DNA of 64,000 nt from Tetrastigma voinierianum (taxonomy: Eukaryota; Streptophyta; Magnoliopsida; Vitales; Vitaceae), in the NCBI GenBank assembly GCA_016808115.1, contig JAEQBH010002347.1:62001-126000 (forward strand). The letters are read 5' to 3'. Each line of letters starts with the position of its first letter. Positions within the stretch are counted from its first letter, which is position 1. The notes under the pieces are model-generated. The model searched no databases. It worked only from the letters and a program-made list of their open reading frames with translations, and was not told where the DNA came from. Shown here in pieces: positions 32,451 through 44,100 of this stretch. The position numbers and the translations under genes are program-made.

Positions 32451-33409
32451 TTGGGATTCATGCAATTTTCTGTTCAGGTATAATGTTCAGTTGGAATGAG
32501 TAGGAATTTGGAAATGCCCTATGCGAATAATATACCCCAGACAAAGGTTTTCGAGGTAAGTCTCCACTAGTGGTGCCTAGCAAAATAATAAATTTAAGAA
32601 AATCATCTATTGGGAGGTTTTTTATTTTTATTTTTTCAAAAAAATATAATTTTTTTTAAAAAAAATTTAAAGTATGTTATAAGTTTTGTTAAATTTTTAG
32701 GGTCTGTTTGACATGTTTTTATAATAGTTGTTTGTTCCTTAGAATAAAAAATTGTAAATAGTTTGAAAATAAAAATTTATTTTTTATTTTTAAGAATAAA
32801 AGTAGGGTGTTTGTAGATAGCATTTTTAGCTTATTTATATTTCTTATTAATTTTTAAAATTATATAAAATGATTAAAAATAAAACGCTAAATTTAAGATT
32901 TTTTCTTTAGAGGAAAATCTCAAAATCCATTAACAGCTACGGAGAAGGCTACAAGGATAAGGTAAATCAGTATAAGCAGCTTGATTTACATAGGGAACAA
33001 TACTTTTTCAAAGAGTAAATGACTTACACAGGAGATAGCCATAGCCATTCGTATATTTATATATTTATATGGTAAAATATCATGAAATTTTTCAAAACCT
33101 AAATTTAAAATTATTTTCAGAAATAGTTATAAAACTCGCTTTTGTTCTATTTGATAGACATCATATGAGTTAAAAGCGTTTTTTTAAATCACGATTAAAC
33201 AGTGTTTTAAGTAACGTCCTTGTGTTTTCACCCAAAAAAAAAAAAGAAAAAAGAAAAAAAAGAATGTCTTTTTTTTCCCCTGAAATTTTTTTGAAATTAC
33301 ATCTAAACTCAAGTCCTATATCATGCCCCCGTGAAGTCTACAACTGTTAAGCTATTGAATTAAGGTTTTTGATGGTTAATTTTTACAATACTTTTTTTAC
33401 TTAAGCTCT

Positions 33410-34235
33410 CTTTGGAACCCAAAGACTTTGTTTGGAAGTTGAAAAAGTGTCACAAAAGGAAGAAAAATATTTAGGAAAATGATTATTTCATGTTTGATTT
33501 TATCGTGAAAAATATCAAATAAAATTAAATATAATCAAAATTATTCAAAATTTTACATATTTTTAAATTTATTAACCTTATTTAATAAGAAGAAATAAAT
33601 AAATGAGTTTAAATAAACATATAAAAATAATTTATTAAGTTTAAACCTATTTTTTATTTTCTCAAAATTTAATTTCTTTTAATTTTTCCTCTATATTTTC
33701 TTTTAGTTTCTTTTCTTAGTACTTCTCAGGTTTCAAACATAATCGAAAAATACTAAGGAACGAAAAAAATCGTTTTACCGTTTTTGGTTTAAATACGTAG
33801 AAAAATATAAAAGAAAATAAAATATAATCAAAGTCGTGAAATTAAATATAGTTTTAAATTTCCTAGTCCTTAGATAATAAAAATAAATAAATAAAATGAG
33901 TTTGAATAAATCAATAAAATTAATTTGTTAAAATTTTTTATTTTCCACCAAAATTTATTTCCTTCCACTTTTCTTCTCGATTTTCATCTATAATTTCTTT
34001 CCTTAGCTAATATTCATTTTGGAACCAAAAAAGTACAGAAGAAAAAAAAATTGGAAAATGATTTTTTTATGTTTAATTTTATAGTAGAAAAATATAAAAG
34101 AAAATAAAATATAATCAAAATTTCTCAAAAAATTATATTTTAGTTTTATATATAATAGAAAAAAACAAATTAAATGAGTTTAAATAAATAAATAAAATTA
34201 ATTTATTAAGTTTTTTTATTTTTCTTTGGCAAAAC
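33410..34235. repeat. Cluster of related MITE-like AT-rich repeats
   Basis: Three successive stretches (about 33,420-33,750, 33,760-34,030 and 34,020-34,220) share TATAAAAGAAAATAAAATATAATC, AAATAAATAAAATGAGTTT and TTATTAAG-type strings. They are bordered by TTTGGAA(C) and GTTTCAAAC-like ends. They look like tandem or nested copies of the family also seen at 31,060-31,378. No coding capacity. Confidence 0.5.
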
Positions 34236-34717
34236 GAAGCCCTAAGGTTTGCGCATGACTTTTAACCCTATCCACATTTAATTTTTTGGGTAGTCCTCTA
34301 GCATCATATTAGAAACCTAAGTCGGATGAGTTTTAATAAGTTTTATTTTATTTGAATTATAATTAATTTTTGTTAAGCTTGCAAAATATCAATATCAGTA
34401 ACTTTTAAATGGGGAACGCAATGGGATTTTTTTTTAAAGCTAATAATTTTTAATATAATGTAATAAACAATGGGGATAATTTATGATGCGTTTAGGAGAA
34501 CTTATCTACAGTTTATTAGAATTTTTTATTTTCTCATATAATTATTTTTGATAAAAATTATATATGTTTAAAGAGTTTATATAAAAATAAACTTTATGAC
34601 GCCGCATAAGCTATTTTGAAACCTATTTAATAAGATTAGCAGAAGCTTATAAAAAAAACAACGAACTATATAAAAGGCATAATTGATAATCTTGTGTGAA
34701 AAATCTTTTGAAAAAAA

Positions 34718-34718
34718 A

Positions 34719-34750
<32 letters not shown>
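34718..34750. repeat. (AT)n microsatellite
   Basis: About 15 AT dinucleotides in intergenic DNA between the UBA2c-like and mTERF genes. Confidence 0.85.
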
Positions 34751-34753
<3 letters not shown>

Positions 34754-35305
34754 TCTTTAGTTCTTTAGTTTTTTTACTTTTTAGCTTATTATGATAAATG
34801 CTTATTTATACAAATATTTTAATTTTATAAGTACTTATAATAATATTTTTAGTAATTTTAGTTACTATAAGTGCTTGAATAGTAATACATTCAAATAACT
34901 TAAAATGATGTATAAAAGCTTTTTTAAAATATATATCCAAACATAAATAATTTATTAAATAAAATACTTATAATATAAGTTTTTATAAAATAAATATTTA
35001 ATTAAACTATTCACTTGGGCCTTTGTATATTATAACAAAGTATTTAAATGAAAATTTGTCCATCATGGATAAAACGTTCACCGTCTATGTTCAAGTGTCA
35101 CCGAAGGTTTACTGTCTTGAAATTAGAGTATATTAAAAAAAAAAAATTAAAAATTAAAAATTATTAAAACCTTTGGAATATCGAACTCGAAAGTGCCATG
35201 TTCCTTCAGTCCCTCTACAGTCCGCTGCTCTCAAAAACACTTGGGAGGATTCTGCAATTCAAGTTCCTTTAGTGACTGTCACTGAAACTCCAGCCGGAAC
35301 AAAAA

Positions 35306-35320
35306 CAAAACCCTAAAACT
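35306..35320 (+). promoter_or_regulatory. Telo-box-like motif before the mTERF gene
   Basis: ACAAAACCCTAAAAC lies about 170 bases upstream of the start codon. AAACCCTA is frequent near plant transcription starts, especially in genes for organelle and ribosome function. A possible 5'-UTR intron (donor GTAAGAG at 35,380) is not supported by a matching acceptor before the ATG. Confidence 0.35.
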
Positions 35321-35484
35321 TCATCTTCTCCAGCTTCCTGAATCCACTACAAGTCCGACATAATCGTCGAAATTCAAGGTAAGAGACCAAACTAAAGACT
35401 ATTTTTTGTTGTCGTTCTGAGCTCAAACCTTGGCCTTTTGATCTTGTGTTCGTCCTGGTCCTCACAACTCATAAATCCCTATTC

Positions 35485-37254
35485 ATGAACCTTTTTCAGA
35501 AACTCAGAACGGAGGGTGTTTTCAAATGGGTTTCTCTAAATTTATCAGAAAACCTCCTCAAATCGTCAAAAACCCCACTTTTGGGTGCTGGGCCGTTTCG
35601 CACTTGCCAAAACCCTAGATTTTATGGAAGAAACAAAAGAGCTCAATCCGAACGTTTAGAAAGTCCGGTAGAAACCTTGACAGTTAATTGTGACAATGTT
35701 AGCCCTATTTCTCGGAAAACTAGGGCGCAAGCCCAAGCCGCATTGTTGGAATACTTGCATTCTACTAGGTCCTTACAGTTTATAGATGCAGAGAATATGA
35801 GTAAAAATTCACCTTTTTTTATTAAAAAGATTTTGGAAAAGGTAAAAAATAAAGCAGAGATTGGGAGTTCCATAACTAGGTTCTTGCGCTATCACCCCAT
35901 TAATGAATTTGAACCATTCTTCGAAAGTTTGGGTTTAAAACCTTCTGAGTTTGTGAGTCTTCTTCCGCGGGATTTGATGTTTTTGAGTGATGACCAGGTG
36001 TTGTTGGAGAATTATTATGTGTTGTGTAATTATGGGATAGCCCGGAATAAGATAGGAAAGATTTACAAGGAAGCACCAGAGGTTTTCAGATATGATTCTG
36101 GGGTTTTGCAGTTGAAGCTGCAAGCTTACATAGAAATGGGGTTGAGTCAATCTGCTATGATAAAGGCTGTTGCTTCAAGTCCATATCTTTTGATTGGAGA
36201 TGCCAATAGGGAGTTTGTTAAGATGATGGAAAGGTTGAAGAGTGTGGGGATCGAATCCAGTTGGATGGAAAAGCACTTGTCAGAGGGAAATCATTATGAT
36301 TGGAGCCAAATGCTTGATCTTCTAAGCTTTTTTAGCAAAATGGGTTTCAATGGAGAACAGTTAGGTGAATTGATAAGACAACATCCCGGGATTCTGCTGG
36401 AGTGTTCAGGGAATATGGCATTTTCTTTCGTTGGATTATTGTTAAAGTTGGGTTTAACCTTGAATGAGATATATATGTTCTTCCTGCAATTCCCACCAAT
36501 CGAATTTGGGAAGTTCTATAGGAATTTCAGGCACTGCTATCTGTTTCTGATTGAGATTGAGATGGACATTGAGGAGATTGGGAGGATTGTTCATTCTCAC
36601 ACTGTGCTGCTGGGCTCATGTGCACTGAAGAGAGCTAACAGCTTGCTTACTAACTTGAGTGTTGGGAAGAAGCGACTTTGCAGTATTATCAAGGATAATC
36701 CCCAAGAATTGAAGAAGTGGGTTTTGGGATCAAAGGTTGGACCATTACCAAACTCGGGGGAAGACCTAAAATCACAGATACAGAAGACTAAGTTCTTGTC
36801 AGACTTGGGATATGTGGAGAACACAAAGGAATTCGAAAAGGCATTCAAGCTATTCCGAGGCAATGGGATGGAGCTTCAAGAGAGATTTGATTTCCTTGTG
36901 AAATATGGATTGGATAGAAAGGTTATTACTGAGACGATCAAAGTGGCCCCTCACATTCTAAACCAATCAATTAATGTGCTTGAAATGAAGATTAATTATT
37001 TAATTCATTCTTTGGGTTATCCCATATCGTCTTTAGTGACATTCCCTTCTTATCTTTCCTATACGAGTGAAAGAGTTGAGCTTAGGATGTCTATGTATAA
37101 TTGGCTCAAGGATCAAGGAGTGGCAGAACCCAATTTGGCATTGAGCACTATTATTGCTTGTGGAGGGGATTATTTTATAGACTGTTATGTTAATCGTCAC
37201 CCCAAAGGAGCTGAAATTTGGCAGAAGTTGAAGCAAAAAATTTATTCACATTGA
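35485..37254 (+). CDS. mTERF-family protein, MTEF18-like, organelle targeted
   Basis: 589 residues in one uninterrupted exon. The first ATG of the frame is at 35,485 (MNLFQKLRTEGVFKWVSLN); the frame is open 13 codons further upstream, but without an ATG. The N-terminus to about residue 60 is rich in Arg/Lys/Ser/Leu with few acids, as in a mitochondrial or plastid transit peptide. Residues of about 110-570 consist of repeated helical modules with the mTERF signature: leucine/proline spacing such as GLSQSAMIKAVASSPYLL, FNGEQLGELIRQHPGILL and LDRKVITETIKVAPHILN. Plant mTERF proteins bind organelle nucleic acid and act in transcription, splicing or ribosome assembly. The repeat style suggests the MTEF18/SHOT1 group; the exact subfamily is from memory. 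The gene appears intact. Confidence 0.92.
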   Translation: MNLFQKLRTEGVFKWVSLNLSENLLKSSKTPLLGAGPFRTCQNPRFYGRNKRAQSERLESPVETLTVNCDNVSPISRKTRAQAQAALLEYLHSTRSLQFIDAENMSKNSPFFIKKILEKVKNKAEIGSSITRFLRYHPINEFEPFFESLGLKPSEFVSLLPRDLMFLSDDQVLLENYYVLCNYGIARNKIGKIYKEAPEVFRYDSGVLQLKLQAYIEMGLSQSAMIKAVASSPYLLIGDANREFVKMMERLKSVGIESSWMEKHLSEGNHYDWSQMLDLLSFFSKMGFNGEQLGELIRQHPGILLECSGNMAFSFVGLLLKLGLTLNEIYMFFLQFPPIEFGKFYRNFRHCYLFLIEIEMDIEEIGRIVHSHTVLLGSCALKRANSLLTNLSVGKKRLCSIIKDNPQELKKWVLGSKVGPLPNSGEDLKSQIQKTKFLSDLGYVENTKEFEKAFKLFRGNGMELQERFDFLVKYGLDRKVITETIKVAPHILNQSINVLEMKINYLIHSLGYPISSLVTFPSYLSYTSERVELRMSMYNWLKDQGVAEPNLALSTIIACGGDYFIDCYVNRHPKGAEIWQKLKQKIYSH

Positions 37255-40200
37255 AAAGAAAAAGATATCTATTTCTTGTACTTGTGTATGGGATTTTCTA
37301 TGCAACAGCACCCGGATGGTGTGAGGACTTGGAATACTTGGTTTAGTTACTTCTGCGAGTTGAGAAAGATATCCAGCATTATTTTCCTGCATATTGTAAA
37401 TTCAAGCCACTTCTTCTCAACTCTCACATGTATGAACATATGGAGCAAAGTGGATTGGAAGCTGGTAATTGTAGTCTCAGTTCATTCTGATTTATTGCAT
37501 TTATTCATTATTGTGATTTTTGGCCATATCATGGAAACCGAATCCACTGATTATGTTTTTATTGCATTTGGATTTTAATTCATATACGTTATCTACACTT
37601 GATATTGTTAGCATAGTAACTGTTGGCTCATCCTTCTTATAATAATGGTTTGCCTCAGATATTGTATGTGCTGCATAATAAAATAGATAAGTTTATTAGT
37701 AATGAGCTTGGTAGTAATTTGTTTTTGTAGAAATTATTGATCATGGTTTTGCTTTTTATTTTTTCTACATTATCAGGATTCAAGCAATTGCATTTTGGGT
37801 CCTTTATATATATATATATATATATTTAGCCTTAAGTTAGAAAATAGAATGGCAGAGTCCAAAATATTGATCATGATATTGGCTTCTCTACACCTCGGTT
37901 CCTTTTTCCTGTAAAGGAACTCCTGAGTGAAGGATAGCAATTAGGTCCAAGGGATTTCCATGGGAAGCATGCAATTTTATTAGTTTATAGATATTATTCA
38001 TCACAAACAGCTTGAATTTAAACCTACTCTCAATCTCTTTTGCTAATCGCCTCACTTTGTATGCTGAGAGAATATTTGGGTGTCATCACATTGCTGAGGG
38101 AACTTGCTTGCTATTATTGTCCGACCAATATTTATGGCTTTTATTTCATGGATGAAGTTGACTGAATTAATCTGCTTGCTTTTACTTCTGTTTGCATTCA
38201 AACTTTCAAGTACCCCAACTATATTAATGGCTTAAGTTGATCTTAATCTTGACTGAATGAACCCACCCAACAGTCACTCTGAATCTATCCCTATAAAGTG
38301 CAAAAATTATAATATCCCCGTAGCTTTCTTTGTGTCCTGTTGACCCGGCCATTAACTGGGTCAATCTTGGGAACTAATTGTAGTCCATAATTTATGTGGA
38401 TACTTAGGATTCATGATGTGTACATGTAACATATCGATTAATTTAGCTTATCTGAATTGTGGTGATTTCCATCCTACCTAACTCCCCCACTTATTAAGAA
38501 ACCATGTACTTAGCCAAACTCTATCATTTAGAGAGAGAGAGAGAGAGAGAGAAAGCAGTTGAAACGAAGCTTCTCAACTGATTCATGCTCTTCTTATCTT
38601 CCTGAGGCTTTCTTTTTTGGTTTTTCTTCTTTTTCTGAGAAATGTTTCTATTTTGGTAAATTGCTTTTTCCTCCAAAATTTGGCTTCAACCGCTGTATTA
38701 TATACAGCATAGATAATTCAGCAAGCAACATGTCATGTAACTGTCTTTTATATTTTCATCCAAGAAAATGATGGACATTTCTCTGTGCTGTGGTTGTTGT
38801 TGTTATGGAGATTTTGCATAAAAATCCATTAGCTTCTTTCCTAAGTAATATCACACCCTTCTTCATAGGATTCTAGTCTAGTAGAAATTGTTCATTTTCT
38901 CAATAATTCTTCATTTTTTTTACGCCTGAACATTTGTCATTGTTCAATTGGACAGGGAGTCAAACCCATATGAAGATAAGATTGGAGAACCCAAGTCAAT
39001 ATTGGAGGGGGGAAATGCTGAATCTGGCAATGATGAGCTGTTCTAAATCATCCACCAATCAATTGCTCTAAATCCAATTAGAAATCTCTTCAATAAAACC
39101 ATCTTCGATAATCCCATAGGATATCATTTTCCCAACTTTTGTTAATTATAAAGCCTTCAAAATTACACTAGTTTCATTTGTTGGGTTAAGTACCAACCCT
39201 CATTTATTTAAGTACCTTCTATTTACATCTTTGGTTTAAAGTTTTTACACACATATTAAACAAATTATTAAAACACATTTTTTCCACAAAAAGGACTAAA
39301 TTATCATTTTTTCCAACTACTTTATCTTCTCCCAAAATTATCATTTCATAACTACCTATCTTTTTCCCAATTATTAGTAATGAATTGGGATGATTATATC
39401 ATCTTTATATTTATTTGAAATAGCATAAAATTGAAAAATCAAAGTATTAATGAATAAAGATTAAAGTACAAAAAATTCTTTCTTTATTTTTTAAAATGAT
39501 ATATAAATAAAAACAAAATAAACTTTTTAAAATATCAGTTATTTTTAAACAGATGCAGTATTATTTGGCTGAAAGTCAGTCAGTAAGATCCTTCCCCCCC
39601 TATTTATTTATTAATTTGTAAATTAAAAAGTATTTATATTTTAAGATGGCGAAGGGGGACTAGTCCTCACTATTTTTTTGTTTTTTGGAGAAACCGAAGA
39701 GAGATTCTTTTCTTAGACAACGACATTGCTTTCTGGAAAAGAGTACTCTGTTTTTATAGGGAAGAGTCCAAAACTTCTCTAATTTAACTAAAATTTGGTA
39801 GGTATCTTCTAATTCAAATTTTTTTTTTGTTAAAGTTGGTAACCTATTTTCATATTTTTAATTATTATTTTTTAAACAATTCTTTAATGCATTTAAAAAA
39901 TGTTCTCTAAAATCACCTTAGATTTGAAATAAATTGTTAAAATTATGCTTTTTAATTTTTCATCTAATATTTTAAAAAAAAAAAAATCGTTTTCTAGTAT
40001 TTAAGAAGGAAAAATGTTCTCAAAAACAGGTTTTGAAATTAAGTTGTTTATTATGGCAAAAAAAAAAAATATATATATAGAGTTCGTCATTTTCTGCTTA
40101 ATAGAACTGAAGCTGTAGCGGGTAGTCCTGTGGCCCAATTCAGAATCCAGGCCTGAAGTTCTAAAGTGTGAATATGGGCTTCTGTAGCAAGCCCATGGGC

Positions 40201-41040
40201 CAGCCTCCAACATTACCTTCTCTCTCTTTTCAGAGATAATTATGATTACAGCAAGTTTTTGTTTTAGCATCACTTCGTTCGAAAAATTATTCCAAAAGTA
40301 ACCAATGAAAATTATAGAAATTGAAAAAAAAAAAAGGGAACGAAAATCAATTGGGGCCTTCATTAAGTTCTAGGCCCACCGAAATTTCCTACTTGGCCTC
40401 TACAAGACACCGGCCAGATCAACATGTGGGCCCCTTTACCAGGTCCGACGTAGACAGCCCAACAACGAAGGCCCATTCTAGTCCTTTCACGTATAGAATT
40501 TCCAAAATGAAGAAGCAAAGAAAGGAATATTTGTAATTTTAATGGGAAATGACTCGAATACCTCCAGATAAGAGGAAGTGCCCGATCAAGTCCAAAGTAA
40601 ATATGGGTATTATGGTCTTTTCGGCACCTGTTTGGATTAATATTTTAAAAACTATCATTTTAAATTTTTATTGACTGTCGAAGTTTAAAAGTCTACCCTA
40701 AAAAGACTGTTCCACGCGCTTTGTTAAAAGCGTGTCAGTGATTAGCATTTTTCTATATATTTAAAATTGTAAAAAAATTATTATCAATATTTTAAAGGTT
40801 AAAATATTTTCAAATTTTAATATATTCCTTTGGATCAATCAAATAATATTTTAAATTTTAAGAATATATTATTATTATTATTGTTTTCAAATATTATCAA
40901 TGTTTTTAAATTTAAAAATAGAATATTATAATAATAATAATTATTATTTTAAACTAAAATAATAATAATTATCTAAAAGTATAATATATCACAATATTAA
41001 CGTCCATAGACCTACAATGTTATTATTAATTTCCTTAAAA
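37255..41040. other. Intergenic DNA: mTERF 3' side and spacer
   Basis: The first 400-500 bases probably hold the mTERF 3' UTR (AATAAAAT at about 37,676). Beyond this I see only AT-rich spacer, a (TA)n run at 37,807-37,826 and an (AG)n run at 38,529-38,552. No conserved reading frame. Confidence 0.5.
38529..38552. repeat. (GA)n microsatellite
   Basis: AGAGAGAGAGAGAGAGAGAG run in spacer. Confidence 0.85.
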
Positions 41041-41069
41041 ATAAAATAAATTTTCGCCTTTCTGCCTCT

Positions 41070-42532
41070 ACCATGTCATTGCTCACTTGTTCTTCTTCTG
41101 TTCAGTTCTCTCAACCTCGGTCGGCTCCTTGCTTCCCCATAGCTTCGATGGCAGGGATTAACCTCTTCTAACCTCAATCGTTTTCTCTAACCTTCTCTTA
41201 ATTCGCGTGATTTTCTGATCTGGGTCCCCATTATTTTTGGCTCAGATCACCGTTTTCATTGCTTACTAGTCTCTGCGACTACTACTCTTCAAACTGTTAA
41301 CAGAAACCAAGCTTTCTGATAACTGGGGCTTCGGTGGCTTCTTGATTGGTATTCTCAGATTCTGAGAAATGGGGCTCGGACAGAATGACATCTTCTTATG
41401 AGGTCAGCTTCACCTTTCATCGTTCGCTCTTGTTTTGTGTGTTGAAAGTCAGATGGAAAACTATGTTAGTGGTCTGATTGGTTGCTGTGAAAAGGTATAA
41501 GGTCGGAGGAAGTTGAAATTTTAAATCTTGGATTTCTCATTGTTTGAGACCTGAGAAACAGAAAAACCTCTACTAACGCAACCACTAGCTTTGCTAGGGG
41601 TGGGTTATTTTTCTTTTCCTTTTCGTAGTAACCAAAACAACATGAGTGATGTTTTTCTTTTTTTTTTTCTTCTTCAGTTTTCTCAGCAACCAAACAGAGG
41701 GTTATTGATTTGGGTGTTTTGTCTCTGTTATTGTGGAAAGTGAAGTTAACTTGGATTCGGACATGTTCTTGTATTTTTAATAATTATAGATTTTGTTTGC
41801 TGTTTCGCTATGATTTCACCCATAAGGGCGTTGTCTAGACGATCGGAAGTTCTCTGTGAAGAAGATGATTTAAGTTGTGATTCCCCCGCCCGTTTCCATT
41901 TTTCTCCCATGAATTTTCTGTTCGCGGGTATCTTTTAGTTTCTACTGCGTGTTTGTGTTTTGCTATGGATCAGACTTGTGCGCTTTTTGTTGCTGAGCTT
42001 CTTCACAATTTGAATCCCAAAAATTAAAATCCTCTAGTCAATTGATTCTCATACGTCTATTCAATTTAATCTAGGTGAGTTTTTCATTTCTATTGTATCC
42101 AGAACATCATAAAACTTTCAATCATTTTCAAAAGAAGAAGAAGAAAAAAAAAATGGTTGTTGCCTCAGTTATCTGAGCAACCAAATGAATGGTGGATAAA
42201 GATTTGTACCTTTTTGCAGGGGAGGGGAAGTTTTCAATTTTGTTTGAATTCCGTTGTTGTTTAGGATTAGTTTTAGGTTGTCGTCTTATTCCTTAAAGTT
42301 GGTGCTTTTTGGTTCAGATTATCAACCCCAGTGATTACAGTATTTGTACTTTTGTTGGATTTTGTGATTATGTAATATGTATTTCTTCAAATATAACCTT
42401 TGTAGTTCACAAGGTGTTTGGAATCAGGATAATTATGTAATTTTAATTTTGGCCTCTGATCTTGAACTTCTTTTTGTTTGCAGAAATCTTCTTTAGTTGT
42501 TTGAGTTTTTCTTTTCACGGGGCTTTCCAAGT
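41070..42532 (+). other. Probable promoter, 5' UTR and leader intron of the AT-hook gene
   Basis: From about 41,070 the base composition changes to pyrimidine-rich, leader-like sequence (CTCTACC...TTCTTCTTCTGTTCAGTTCTC). A good acceptor, TTTTTGTTTGCAG, ends at 42,483, about 50 bases before the ATG, which suggests a 5'-UTR intron of about 1 kb. The donor is not certain (GAG|GTCAGC at about 41,400 is one candidate). Confidence 0.45.
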
Positions 42533-42952
42533 ATGGGCAGAGGTAGAGGAAAGGGGAAGAGACAGACTGTTATTGCTACTCGTGATGATCCAGGAAGTGG
42601 TGAGGATGAGAAGATCCCAGCATACAAGAGAAGAGGAAGGCCACAGAAACCAGTGAAGGATGATGTTGAAGAAGATGAAGAAGCTGAGAAGGTGGCAATA
42701 GATGAAGATGGTGAGGATGCAAAAGGACCTATCACAAGCAAAGATGCAAAAAATCAGACCACAACTGAGAACGGGAGGAAGAGGAAAAGATCCTTGCAGA
42801 CCAAAGAAAACTCAGATTCAGTCAAAGAGGAGAATGGTGCTGAAACTAAATCTAACAACAATGATTTAAAGTCTGTTGGATTTCGACAAAATGGGAGCCG
42901 GAGGAAAAACAAGCCTCGGCGAGCTGCTGAAGCTGGTTTTGAGTGCAAATGA
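42533..42952 (+). CDS. Small charged AT-hook-like nuclear protein
   Basis: 139 residues, single coding exon. MGRGRGKGKRQTV at the N-terminus, a GRP-core AT-hook-like motif RRGRPQKP at residues 33-40, a long acidic stretch (DDVEEDEEAEK, then DEDGEDAKG), basic clusters (GRKRKRS) and a C-terminus NGSRRKNKPRRAAEAGFECK. I recall similar plant proteins of unknown function with a conserved MGRGRGKGK start and RRAAEAG.ECK end. Short AT-hook proteins bind the DNA minor groove in AT-rich DNA, but a single motif makes function a guess. The compositional bias fits a disordered chromatin-associated protein. The start is the first ATG after the probable leader-intron acceptor. Confidence 0.82.
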   Translation: MGRGRGKGKRQTVIATRDDPGSGEDEKIPAYKRRGRPQKPVKDDVEEDEEAEKVAIDEDGEDAKGPITSKDAKNQTTTENGRKRKRSLQTKENSDSVKEENGAETKSNNNDLKSVGFRQNGSRRKNKPRRAAEAGFECK

Positions 42953-44100
42953 GCTTCTGGTTAGCTGGGTGCAATGCGTTTCTACCTTCTTTCCCCTTCA
43001 CTGGATCAGTTACTAGTATGAAAGCAAGGCTCTGGTGGTTCATAGATGTTTTTCTTTTGTTATATGTTTTGTCTTTCAGAATTCTGAATTTTATTTCTTG
43101 CAAATGGATGGTTTTGACTGGGAGATTTAGAGCAGGTTATACTGCTTATAATCTTCCATAAGCTACTTCTAGTATTATGCATTTCATCATGGGTAATCCA
43201 AAGCATTTTTCCCCTACCTAGCAAAATTTCTTTCATTACATGTATTTCTGTTGCTCTCAGTTTGGCATAGAATTAACCATTGGCATTCTTACATTAGCAA
43301 TCTGTTTTCTTGTTCTTTCCTTGGGAAATTTTTATGGTTCAGGCAGATGAATGTATACAAGCTCATTCAGGGGTATCCACCAAAGTGGTGATAAAACTAT
43401 AGGCAAGTTATTGATACAAAACAGAGAATGAGTTCTTGATGCAGGTTGGGGCACAAAGAATGAAGTTGATGTTGGATTGAAAAGTACCTTGTTGAATACA
43501 AGCTTTCACTGAAGTTATGAGTGGCCATATTTGTTAGATATACCTCTGAAATATTTATTAACATTGGATTTTTAGACTCCTCTCATGCACTGATTACTCA
43601 AGGGAGCTCTAATACTTCAACATTCTTTTGCTTCTGATATGTTTTCTTTATAATGCCTCTGTATGTTGCCCATTTTGAAATAATAGAAATTTTCTTGCTA
43701 GGCAGAATGATTAAGTGGATTCTGCAATATTTATTATGTGCTCCTTATCTGCATTAAGAGGTATCTTTTCTGTGCCTTGTGTGAAAGGGAAGTGATAGTG
43801 TTGCTGGTAAGTATGGTGATTGGTTTTGATTGGATCATGCTTTATGGTTCTTAAAGATGTGCATATCATTAGTGGTTTATTTCTCGTCCAGACTTTGACG
43901 AATAATGAAGTTAATGTTTATGTATTAAATTCTTTATGTAGCATTCATTCTGATGTGTCTTGTTTCAGGATCTTGAATTAATGCTCTCATCATGCATGCA
44001 CTAAGTGAGCTGCAAAGAAAATTAGTTTTTTGATTGGTCTTTTGGATCAGTTTTGATTGGTCTTTTGATTTTTTTTTTCTATTTCACTTCATAAGGTTGG
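42953..44100 (+). other. Probable 3' UTR of the AT-hook gene and downstream DNA
   Basis: T/G-rich sequence typical of plant 3' UTRs without conserved ORFs. Where the transcript ends cannot be told. Confidence 0.4.

Noticed and set aside
35446..35484. mTERF start at 35,446
   Set aside because: That codon is GTG. The first ATG of the frame is 35,485.
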